A stretch of 17,706 nucleotides of DNA, from positions 8,196 to 25,901 of the forward strand of contig JAAAIG010000565.1 in the NCBI GenBank assembly GCA_015852425.1, read 5' to 3'. This stretch comes from Gryganskiella cystojenkinii. Taxonomy: Eukaryota > Mortierellomycota > Mortierellomycetes > Mortierellales > Mortierellaceae. The position numbers and the translations under genes were made by a program. The notes under the pieces were generated by a model. It did no database searches, had not been told where the DNA came from, and saw nothing but the letters and a program-made list of their open reading frames with translations. Positions 9,833 through 17,706 of this stretch are shown one piece after another. How positions within the stretch are numbered: the first letter of the stretch is position 1; the number at the start of each line of letters is the position of its first letter.

Positions 9833-11463
9833 TCACCGCCCTTGACTAGCCTGATACCGACCAGTGTAGTATCCCGAATACCACCATGCCATGATCAAGT
9901 TGCTCAATGCCTCGTCGTCGACCATAGATCCAGCTCCACCACCGGCCATTGGCATAGGAGGTGGTGGGAATCCTCCTCTACCTCCACCAGGCGGTATCAT
10001 ACCTGGATAAGGAAAGTGACTGCCGGCACCAGAAGCAGGTCCTCCTCCTGCATTTGACCCGAATACCATCGAGGGAGGTCGTCCCCAAGCAGACGTTCCT
10101 GGAATCCCCTGAGCGCCTGATGGAGGAGGAGGCATGGGTATATGCGGAGTGTATCCAGAGAATCCTCCAAATGGCGGTGGTATCAGGTTTGCATGCGACT
10201 GTGCATATGTTTGTTGGTGAGCTGCAGCCTGAGCGAAGCTATTTTGAGTTGCAGCTCCGGACATGGGTCGACGATGCTCTTGTTGCCGTGCTGCAGAACT
10301 TGAAGTCGACTCTTCTTCCTCCTCCTCTTCGTCTTCTTCCTCACCTCCTCGAGCGGAAAAACTCTGCCCTGTTGCTGCTGATGACGATGTAGATGCATAG
10401 CTGGGATCGAAGGTGTATCCCAGCTGTCGGTAATATGCGATCGTTGCGGCATCATAAACAGGTGCCGCTGCCGGAGCCGACGATGAGAACGATGACGACG
10501 ACTTTGAACGGTTTGCGTGAGAAGATTTTGTTTTCAACTGGGAGTGTGGTTGTTTGATGCCCTTATTTTTCGTGTTACTGACATTATGGTTGTTGTTGTA
10601 GCCCGCGGTGTTTCCTTGTTGGTGACCTTTGTGATGACCAAAGACAGGCTTATCGGCCTTCTTGAAGCTTGGTTTCCGTTCCGAAACTGCGTAGTCCGTG
10701 GATGATAATGATGAAGACGGCAACGAGGATTTCGATTCTGCTGTTTGTGGTTGCGGCGGTTGTTGTTCGATCTGTGCCTCGTTCGCCCCGGATGTCGTAG
10801 CAGTCCTCTTTCCAGCTGGTGCTTCACCACTGACTTCTGTTCTAGCTCGTTTTGTGAGTGTGGGTCCTGCATGCATCGTCTCGGTCGTAGTCTTGCTTGA
10901 TCTCGAAGGCGTAGCTCTAAAAAAAGATTCAGATAGAAAATTAAAAAGAGAAGTTAGAATAAGGGAGTGGGGGGCTGACATACAGATCCCTGCATCGTGT
11001 AATAGTGAGAGTAGAGGACATACTTTGCAGATTTCGTATCTTCCTTGACGACTTTGCTGTGATGGACCTAAAATAAAACGACAATGGATTAGCCTCGACG
11101 CGTCTATCAAAAATGGTGGCGTTTCAAGTTTTTTTGTGTGTTTAGCTGCCCACCTGGTACTGTTTAACAGCCTTGTCCCAGGTATCGAGTAGTTCGCTGT
11201 CGTCCCAAATCTCCTCGTGAGTCTGGAAAGTGAAGGGAGCGAGAGAAGGATGATTAATATAAGAGGTTAGTATAAGAGGTGAGTAATAGTCCTGCTGAAG
11301 CTCTTCAAGGAAAGATAAAAGAGCACGAACTCACCAGGGGAATCTCCTCGCCAATGACAAAGTCCTGTTCGTGCTCTCCATCAACGATGGTCGGTCCATG
11401 GCCCATATCCTCGACATCATCCTCGTAGTAGCCGTCCTCGTCGAAGGTGTTCTCGTCCGTCAT
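9833..11463 (-). CDS. SMN1: SMN (survival motor neuron) homologue, snRNP assembly
   Basis: Exons 11463-11335, 11222-11154, 11067-11024 and 10916-9833 give 441 residues with exact frame closure. Residues 1-43 are acidic. Residues 46-66 (EEIWDDSELLDTWDKAVKQY) match the SMN motif that binds Gemin2. The C-terminus (414-441) is a clear YG box, with LIMAWWYSGYYTGRY, the self-oligomerisation helix of SMN. The SMN complex loads Sm proteins onto spliceosomal snRNAs. Between these ends I see no Tudor domain: 82-413 is low complexity, with a basic KRAR/GKRT patch that may be a nuclear signal, a Glu-run, and Pro/Gly-rich segments (MPPPPSG, GGGRGGFPPPPMP). Human SMN has a central Tudor domain; fission yeast Smn1 lacks one but is only about 150 residues. 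This copy is Tudor-less yet large. Introns of 112, 86 and 107 bases are GT-AG. It is transcribed divergently from TRM7. Confidence 0.95.
11110..11125 (-). repeat. 16-base element in SMN intron 2, shared with the RPS10 intron
   Basis: The plus strand reads aaaatggtggcgtttc. An identical 16-mer lies at 17359-17374 inside the RPS10 intron, in the same orientation relative to its host gene. On the sense strand both read GAAACGCCACCATTTT. The core AAAATGGTGG is close to the YY1-type site AAAATGGCGG. Confidence 0.7.
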
Positions 11464-11734
11464 GGTCGCGATGGGTTAAAGAGTTAAAAATGGGAAGACA
11501 ATTTCAGAAGGAGGGATGTGTGCATGAAGCCCACTTCCCAAATTGTCCCACAAGGCGAAGCAGTTCGATCGAGTCAAAGCCACTGAAATCGTGTCAACAA
11601 AAAACCGTCCTTTTTTGCCTTGCGAGAGACCACTCAATTTTTTTTTTAGGTTTTCAAGACTAGAAGAGGAGGAGGACGAGCGGCCCATCCCATTCATTCA
11701 CAATTCATTCGTTTCACGCTCACAACTCTAGAGA
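11464..11734. promoter_or_regulatory. Putative bidirectional promoter between SMN and TRM7
   Basis: The two ATGs (11463 minus, 11735 plus) are only 271 bases apart and point away from each other, so both promoters must share this space unless they extend into the coding regions. I see no TATA box. The segment holds a short T run (11640-11648) and mixed-composition sequence with spurious short frames on both strands. Confidence 0.7.
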
Positions 11735-13493
11735 ATGGTACGACCAAGCAACAATGCATTCAAAACCGCCATCCTCATCGATTCCTTTCGCTCATGGCAG
11801 GATTCAAAGGCTTATAGCTAAACTTTTATGCCTTCTTTCTCCATACTTTGTCTCGGACGTATAGGGAAAGTCAAGCAAGGATAAGCGCGATGTCTATTAT
11901 CGCATGGCCAAGGAGCAGGGCTGGAGAGCCCGCAGTGCCTTCAAGTTGATGCAAGTCGACGAGGAGTTTAACCTCTTGGAAGGTAGAAAGCCGCGGACGT
12001 ATCGTTGCTGACCATATTCGTCGCTCTCGTTCAGATCTGAATGGCAAAAACAAACTAATCTCAATATTCACTTCAATAACGTAGGTGTAACAAAGGCTGT
12101 GGATCTCTGCGCCGCACCGGGAAGTTGGTCTCAAGTCCTCAGCAAGAAGCTTGTGTATGGAAATGTTTAACTGGGCACCACAGGATAAAAGACCTAGGAT
12201 CGTCCTCGTGGATCAATCGAAGAAAGGCTACAAAAAGGAACTGACTCAATTTCAATTTTCTTAATATAGTGAGAACCAGAAGGAGGGCGAGGAAGCCAAA
12301 ATCGTCGCCGTGGATCTTCAAGCAATGGTCCGTTGTCTTTTATTGATGCTGAAAGACAAGTCCGTGATTTAACCTGATCTACGAAATGAAAGGAACCTTT
12401 AGATTTAACGGGCCGTCATGTTGTTTGACTTCGCTAAACATTTTAGGCTCCTCTTCCAGGCGTCATTCAGTTGCAGGGCGATATCACCAAGCAATCGACA
12501 GCGGATCAAATCATTTCCTACTTTGACGGCGAGAAGGCCGATATTGTCATCTGCGACGGAGCTCCTGATGGTAAAGCATTTTATTGATCGACCAAGGAAA
12601 GTGTTTGATACGAGGCCATAGCACGATAACTTACATTTTTTCATCCTCACTTTTGGTTTCTTGACGCCAACAGTGACTGGACTTCATGACATGGACGAGT
12701 ACATTCAGGCACAGCTCTTGTTGGCAGCACTCAACATCACAACTCATGTCCTGCGTCCCGGTGGATCGTTCGTGGCCAAAATCTTTCGCGGAAAGGACAT
12801 CACGTTACTCTACACACAACTCAAAGTTTTCTTCCCCAAGGTCACCTGCAGCAAACCTAGGAGTTCAAGAAACTCGAGTATCGGTAAGAGACAGAACTCG
12901 CTCTACTCTTTTTCCTAATTCGAATCGTTTCAAGTTGTTTCTAGTAAAGCGAGATTAGCTAACCAGGGACATTTCTGCTGTTCACGTCGGACAACGATCA
13001 AATAGAGGCGTTCATCGTCTGCCAGGATTATACCCCACCAGCAGATTACGTTCCCAACATGGGTGACCCTATGCTGGATCTCGGTATGTTTTGTGTTCTG
13101 GAAACTGAGTAGTCGGTTTGCCTTTTTTTTGTTCTCTCCCACCCACCTCTCCTTGGTATGAAACCAGGAGCCAATGATGATACCGCGAAAATGAAAATAT
13201 AGAAATTGGAAAGTATTAATTAACATTCCCTTTCTCCCCTTTTCACTTCCCTGCATCTATACGAAACAGCCCCAACAAATGCTCACGGTCGGTCAAACAG
13301 GACCATTGTCCCTTTCCTCGCCTGTGGAGACTTGAGCGGCTTTGATTCGGACATGACCTATGCTTTACCGGATACGGGCAACGAAGACTACAAAGTTTTA
13401 GCGCCTGTCCAGATGCCCATTACCGCTCCTTATTTGAGTGCGATGGAAAAGAAACGCAAGGGGTTCTTTAACGATACAATGTCAAAAAAGTAG
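11735..13493 (+). CDS. TRM7: Trm7/FTSJ1 tRNA 2'-O-ribose methyltransferase
   Basis: Eight coding exons (11735-11737, 11865-11982, 12085-12154, 12270-12327, 12447-12570, 12674-12883, 13006-13083, 13270-13493) give 294 residues with exact frame closure. The protein starts [18 protein letters not shown] and contains the SAM-binding motif [13 protein letters not shown] (45-57). The RrmJ-type catalytic tetrad is complete: K28, D120 (in CDGAPD), K160 (in FVAKIF) and E195 (in SSIEAF); the 40- and 35-residue spacings match RrmJ. Trm7 enzymes methylate riboses at positions 32 and 34 of tRNA anticodon loops using SAM with partner proteins (Trm732, Trm734 in yeast). The first coding exon is the ATG alone, followed directly by GTACGA; this start is chosen because it restores the conserved MG(K/R)xSKDKRD beginning. 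Intron 4 has a weak donor, GTCCGT. The other donors are ordinary. Length is close to the family's usual 290-330. Confidence 0.97.
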
Positions 13494-13810
13494 ATTGACC
13501 TTCCCTCAGTTGAATAGATGACTTATAAAACACAATTAATGCGTAACACCTCCTTCCCCTCATGATGGCCGATTTGGAAACGGATTGTAAAGAAGATGTA
13601 ACCATGCAATGTATTATTTCATTTTTTTTTATCATATGAGTGGGTTAGTTATGTACAAGGAGGGGTGTGGATATGGCAGAGTAATATGAATGGTTTTTTC
13701 CGTTACGAAAAGGGGGATGACCAATGGATATCCATCTGGAAAATGATATGGTTCTTCTATGGGTTTTTTTTCTTTGCTCGGGCAAATATTGGCTCGCGTG
13801 ATCTGTTGTT
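13494..13810. other. Convergent 3' flanks of TRM7 and the tetraspanin gene
   Basis: The 317 bases between the TRM7 stop (13493) and the tetraspanin stop (13811) must hold the 3' ends of both transcripts. I see short T runs (13623-13630, 13764-13771) and no canonical AATAAA in the expected places. Transcripts may overlap tail to tail. No gene is supported. Confidence 0.5.
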
Positions 13811-15517
13811 TTAAATGGCATCGATATAGGTCCGGCCTTCCTTACGACCGATCCGGATATACCGTTCCTCATCGTTCCTGGCCTGGACCAAGATCACACC
13901 ACTGACAAAACAAAACACGTTTACGACCGTGAACCCGAACAGGGAAGTGTAGAGCTTGCGAAGGTACCCATCCGCGAATGCTGCGACTTTTTCTTCACAT
14001 CCTGGAAACGTCGTGGAGTTGGCGCAGGCTCCCGAGACGACGATGTTCATGCCCTGTTGATAGCCGCAACATTGTCCATATCCTGTCAGGGTTGTCTATT
14101 TTTATTCATAAAAGGAAAAATAAAGAGGAAAGTTACGTTAGAAAACACAGGTTATTTGCGTAGAATGATGGATGCCCCTCCTTCTCTCCTTCGAAAAGGC
14201 TGAATCGCTGCAAAAGTATCCCAATTCAAATTCTGGAGGCTGGAACCCCCCTTTTTTTCTTTTTAAAAAAAGTATAATTCTTACCATATCTTGAAAGGCA
14301 ATCTTGAGACCAGAAGACCACACCAGCCACTCCTCCCCAAAGAGTGAACGCATCCGAAGGGTCTTGAACCAAATTACACCTCCAAGCGACAACTCTGCAA
14401 TCACGACCGCGATCAAGAGAGTAATGAACGCCATCAAGAAGTCCTTGCGACGGACTGGGAAGACGGCTCCGACGTACCCAAAGAGGGCTGTTCCTGCGAC
14501 GATACCTCCAATGACAGTACCGGCTATATGTATGAAAGAAAAAAATAAAGGCGTATATTAGTTGATTGTAACAAAAAAAGACAACAGTTGAGATGGGAAG
14601 GGCGTAGTGGTAGCGAATTCTATACAAAAAATAAAGCCCCTCCTTCGTCGTCGATCTGATAACGAATGGCGCTATCCCCTCTCTCTTATTCCCTTTGACC
14701 TTTCCAAGGAAGCCGATTGCTGCTCTCGTTGCGTTTTGGGACACAATTAAATCTTTTGCGTGTTGTTAGTGTGTGCTGGGTTGCTGTGGTTGAGAGCATC
14801 GGGGGAAGGACGAAACTAAAAAACTGAGGAAAGATTCTAGTGCAACCAAAAAAAAGGCTCTACCGAGGATTCTCTTTTCTCGACATGTGGAGATTGATTG
14901 TTGTTTAGCGCTTCGGGGGTTTATCGATGATTGTCGTCTTGTGCATGAGAGTGTTGAGTGGATATGTGAGTGCGCATTTTTTTTTCTCCTCGGTCGACCA
15001 TTTTTTTTTTTTTTTTTTTTTTTGCCAAAGGGAACCTGATTGATGGGAGTAAACCAAAACTTCAGGCACACCACTCAGGCACAATCAAGATCATCGTCGC
15101 CAAAAGTAGAGGTTACAAAAATAAATCAACAGGAAATTGCAACTAAACTTTCATCTTCCCCCTGTAATGTGCGTCCAACGGTTGGTTGGTATGTCGGATT
15201 TTTTTGGTTCCTGTCTGGTTGTTGTTCAATTTACTGTTACCCAAAAAAAAAAAAAAAGATGTCGTACACGAGTGGGGCATGTGGCAAACAAAAAGAGATG
15301 CCCGAATGCTGAATGCTGAATGCTGAATGAAAATGAAGAGGGAGAGAGTCGATTTTTTACCTTGTTCAATGCCTCGCGAGATTACAGCTTCTCTGGGTGC
15401 ACCCTCAAGCGACTGTTTCAACCAGATATTTCCAAGGACCAAGGCACCAACACCTGTAATCATATACAGGGTCAAGAAGCCGAGAAAATAGTATTGAGTC
15501 TTTCGTAGACTGCCCAT
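13811..15517 (-). CDS. Tetraspanin-like four-pass membrane protein
   Basis: Exons 15517-15361, 14523-14285 and 14095-13811 give 226 residues. Four hydrophobic segments are visible at about 9-33, 54-75, 81-105 and 184-204. Between segments 3 and 4 lies a loop of about 80 residues carrying the tetraspanin CCG signature (C141-C142-G143, context GYGQCCGYQQ) and two more cysteines (C156, C165), enough for two disulfides, plus an N-S-T glycosylation sequon at N158. Size, topology, short first loop and CCG motif all fit tetraspanins, which organise membrane protein microdomains; fungal members include Pls1 and Tsp2/Tsp3. I cannot assign it to one. The acceptor of exon 3 is placed at AATAG|ACAACC because the nearer CTGACAG would put the CCG region out of frame. 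The C-terminal tail is basic (RIGRKEGR). Intron 1 is very long (837 bases). Confidence 0.85.
14524..15360 (-). other. Long (837-base) first intron of the tetraspanin gene
   Basis: The donor is CAAG|GTAAAA at 15360 and the acceptor CATATAG|CC at 14524. It contains a 23-base T run on the plus strand (15001-15023), an A run at 15242-15256 and the GAATGCT tandem repeat near its 5' end. The flanking exons join at a sensible place, the start of the second membrane segment. I saw no further exon or RNA gene in it. Confidence 0.65.
15304..15329 (+). repeat. Heptamer tandem repeat (GAATGCT)3.7
   Basis: Three full copies of GAATGCT plus GAATG lie 31 bases inside intron 1 of the tetraspanin gene. It is 26 bases long, the same length and period as the AAACCCG array at 9265-9290, with an unrelated unit. 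Confidence 0.9.
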
Positions 15518-15745
15518 ATTTTTTTTTCTTGATTTGTGTGATTATGATAGTTATGTGATGTTGCTTTTGTTGCTGTCGAAGTTGACGGTGAAAGTGTTTG
15601 AGAGGATCGGTGAAAAAAAAATGAGGTATGTTAAGTCCAACGGTTTCGAGTGGGTAAGCAGAAGTCTATAGTGAATACAGGGGTATCGTCGTAAGGTGGA
15701 GAGGAATATAAAAGAGAAGGAAAGAGAAGGAAGAAAGAGAGAGAG

Positions 15746-15789
15746 AAAGACGAAAAGAGTGCAGAAAGGGAAAGACGAAAAGAGTGCAG
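15746..15789 (+). repeat. 19-base direct repeat, period 25, upstream of the tetraspanin gene
   Basis: The sequence aaagacgaaaagagtgcag occurs at 15746-15764 and again at 15771-15789, within a purine-rich tract (15710-15830) that is CT-rich on the tetraspanin sense strand. It is about 230-270 bases upstream of the ATG and may be a small duplication in the leader or promoter. Confidence 0.85.
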
Positions 15790-15879
15790 TGGGAGGGCAA
15801 AGGTGCAAGAGGGGAAGAGGAAGTAGAATCAAGTTTCAAGAGGATCGCTGTGCAAAGTGGGCGAAAAAAAAGGTTGATA

Positions 15880-15887
15880 TTTTTATA
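15880..15887 (-). promoter_or_regulatory. Possible TATA box of the tetraspanin gene
   Basis: The minus strand reads TATAAAAA, a match to TATAWAAR, about 363 bases upstream of the ATG at 15517. The distance implies a long leader or a leader intron. A plus-strand TATAAAAG at 15706-15713 is in the wrong orientation for this gene. Confidence 0.33.
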
Positions 15888-17012
15888 AAGAGATGAAATT
15901 AGAAATGTCAGGTACAGGGGGGAGTTACCGCGACCATTTCTTTTTATTTGTTTTGGGCGGAGAAAACACAAATGGGCGTTTCTCTTTCGTCCCCCATCCC
16001 TGTCTCTCTTTTTTCATCTATTCTCCGCTCCATCCTTCGCCTCCCACCCACACTGGGAAAGAAAAAGTTACTTTGGCTGTGGGATGACAGAAATTTGCCG
16101 TCCGTCCACAGTGTCCAGTGGGGTTTTTTGTACCTCCCTCTGAACAATTTCAACGCAATTTCCCTCTTAAATTGGTTCGATCAACGAAGTAAACAACATT
16201 GGGGGTACACAGACATGTTCCTTCGTAAGATACAACAACTGTTCGTACCGGGACTGCGTTCATTTTATGAGTTTTTCCGATCTCACCAATTGGATCAGTC
16301 AATAGAGGCCATGCAGAGGAATAGGTGAGGGTGCAGCCGGTGGAGGAGGAGAAAGAGGGGGTAGGAACGAGGAGCGTGGAAGAGTGCTGTAAGAGATGTG
16401 CATTCAAGAACCCCAAAAACCCAAACCCAACCCCCTTCTCAAGAACCCCCACAATGTAATTAATGAATGCCATGTTCCTCCTCTCTCCCTGTCTCCTCAA
16501 TTATCTTCCCTTCCTCTCCTCTCCTTTCATTGTCATCCATCATTATTCTCAACCAGTGATATCACCGTCACCCCTATGTACAGTACTTACCCGAACCTTT
16601 TCGAAAGGGTACGAGTTCTTGGAATCAAATAGAGCCACAAAAAATGAAAAGTTGCCAAGTCCATATTGCATCACCGAGCATCTGTTTGTATGCCTAGCAG
16701 TTAGTCATTCCCCCTTCCTTATCTTCTCCCTCTCTCCTCTTCCTGGTCACTATATCCTTTTTTTTTCCCCCTTGGTGTCAGTTGTGCATCAATTTGCCCA
16801 CATTGTGGATCGTTGAGTTGACCTTTGTTTTTTCAGCCAAACAAAAAATTTTAATGGATCTCGTGCAGCACGACTCTTTTTTTTTATTCTAATCCTTGGA
16901 CAACCACATTCATGCTACCCCCGAGAGGACAACACTCATTGGCGCCATGATCCAGTTCAAAACGAACGAGACACACGGAAATCCTGAAGTAAAAAAATAA
17001 TGTTTGTTTCGC

Positions 17013-17706
17013 TTAAGCCTGGGTGGGACGGCCACGGCCCAAACCGGAGCGGAACTCGGGCTTGTAGTCGCCGGAGGCACCCTCCTTCTTCTCACCGTCA
17101 TCACGGCGGCGGTAGTCCTCACGGTCACCACGGGGGCGGTAAGCACCCTCGGGACGCTCTATTGAAATATAGAAAGGAAAAAAAAACAACCGAGTCAGTT
17201 ATAGGGGTCTCCCGTTTCGTTTATTTAAGTTGCAAGGATTATATCCCAATTGAATGTCGCGTCCAGGAAAGTCAATTCCTATGCCAAAGGTGTCTCCTGG
17301 TTGTTGTTTTTTTATGGCCGCGTAATTTGTTTCTCGTACCCCTAGACCCATACGTTTGAAAATGGTGGCGTTTCGGATTGTACATTTGATTTTGCTCTGT
17401 ATGGAGGATCTCCTGACGTAGTGTCGTCCTCGTATCAACAATATGCGGTTGTTGCAATATATCGATCCCGCCATGCGACACCCTGTCCATATGTCTTGTA
17501 TATTGAAATCCCGAGTTACGTTTTTCCATTGAGCTTTTCATATCCGAAGGTGTTGATCCAGTTGCGCCTATGCTAGTCCAAAGGGTTTCCCTAGTTCCAT
17601 AGATGTAAACAAAGAGCTCTTGAACTGATCAAAAGATTCTTACCGGCACGGCGGGGAGCACCGGTGCGGACGGTCTTCTTGAAGGTGGCGGGGAAGATCT
17701 CCGAGG
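17013..17706 (-). CDS. RPS10: 40S ribosomal protein S10 (eS10), 3' part only
   Basis: Two exons are visible: 17706-17644 (truncated at the window edge) and 17158-17013, joined across a phase-1 GT-AG intron of 485 bases. They encode the last 68 residues. The first exon reads SEIFPATFKKTVRTGAPRRA, matching the end of the S10 winged-helix domain, where a P-A-T block is followed by a basic linker. The last exon (ERPEGAYRPRGDREDYRRRD...) is the charged tail of eS10 and ends in GLGRGRPTQA, like the GRGxGRG tails of other eukaryotes. The protein lies in the 40S head near the mRNA entry region. Codon use is strongly biased (CGT/CGC for Arg, AAG for Lys, GGT for Gly), as expected of a highly expressed gene and unlike its neighbours. 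Confidence 0.93.
17159..17643 (-). other. Last intron of RPS10, with two overlapping open frames
   Basis: The donor is GCCG|GTAAGA at 17643 and the acceptor TTTCAATAG at 17159. It is longer than most introns here and of balanced composition. Two minus-strand frames stay open for about 90 codons each (17474-17199 and 17541-17272). Neither is recognised. I looked for box C/D snoRNA boxes: a CTGA is present near the 3' end, but no convincing upstream RTGATGA was found. Confidence 0.6.
17359..17374 (-). repeat. 16-base element in the RPS10 intron, shared with SMN intron 2
   Basis: Identical to 11110-11125 (aaaatggtggcgtttc on the plus strand), with both copies on the antisense strand of their host introns. 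See the finding on this shared element. Confidence 0.7.

Larger units (their letters stand above)
15518..17012. other. Intergenic region: tetraspanin promoter and RPS10 3' flank
   Basis: About 1.5 kb with no supported gene. Positions 15518-15900 look like the leader and promoter of the tetraspanin gene (CT-rich on the minus strand). A 126-codon plus-strand frame at 15948-16328 has mixed composition in its second half but no recognisable family, so it is not called. Positions 16430-16570 and 16700-16770 are CT-rich. No tRNA, repeat family or transposon was recognised. Confidence 0.5.

Noticed and set aside
14226..14744. Minus-strand 172-codon frame overlapping tetraspanin exon 2
   Set aside because: It is an out-of-frame reading of exon 2 plus both flanking introns; the tetraspanin frame carries the membrane segments.
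16160..16195. GGTTCGATC motif resembling a tRNA T-loop
   Set aside because: The flanking bases do not form a 5-base-pair T stem, and no acceptor or anticodon arm could be drawn.
15948..16328. Plus-strand 126-codon frame in the tetraspanin/RPS10 intergenic region
   Set aside because: First half is CT-rich low complexity; the second half (QQLFVPGLRSFYEFFRSHQLDQ) looks protein-like but matches no family I know and lies in a region of mixed composition.

Overview
This window reads as nuclear DNA of a filamentous, early-diverging fungus. The genes are spaced a few hundred to about 1,500 bases apart, are broken by GT-AG introns mostly of 85-250 bases, and sit among long A/T homopolymers and CT-rich leaders. 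Every identifiable product is eukaryotic. A retained SMN protein (Gemin2-binding motif plus YG box) and unusually low-complexity proteins suggest a Mucoromycota/Mortierella-like source, but that placement is inference. No prokaryotic operon, CRISPR array, insertion sequence, tRNA or rRNA was recognised.

Layout from left to right: (1) the 5' end of a secreted M13 (neprilysin-family) metallopeptidase gene on the minus strand, running off the left edge; (2) a four-exon minus-strand gene for a Gyp5-type TBC Rab-GAP with a very long His/Asp/Glu/Ser-rich N-terminus; (3) a six-exon minus-strand ankyrin-repeat gene resembling the TORC2 subunit Avo2; (4) a four-exon minus-strand SMN homologue; (5) an eight-exon plus-strand Trm7/FTSJ1 tRNA 2'-O-methyltransferase gene, head-to-head with SMN across only 271 bases; (6) a three-exon minus-strand tetraspanin-like gene, convergent with TRM7; (7) the 3' end of the ribosomal protein S10 (eS10) gene on the minus strand, running off the right edge.

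The genes do not form one pathway. They are conserved housekeeping and trafficking genes: protein turnover, Rab control, TOR signalling, snRNP assembly, tRNA modification, membrane organisation and translation. The most connected pair is SMN (snRNP assembly) and TRM7 (anticodon-loop methylation), which share a putative bidirectional promoter. All exon models below were built by hand from splice signals, reading-frame continuity and family conservation; the frames close exactly in every complete gene.

I found no convincing new multi-gene system. The observations most worth checking are the Tudor-less enlarged SMN, an ATG-only first coding exon in TRM7, a 16-base element shared by introns of SMN and RPS10, long introns with coding-like composition in the Avo2-like and RPS10 genes, and an unexplained higher-complexity island at about 1130-1330.
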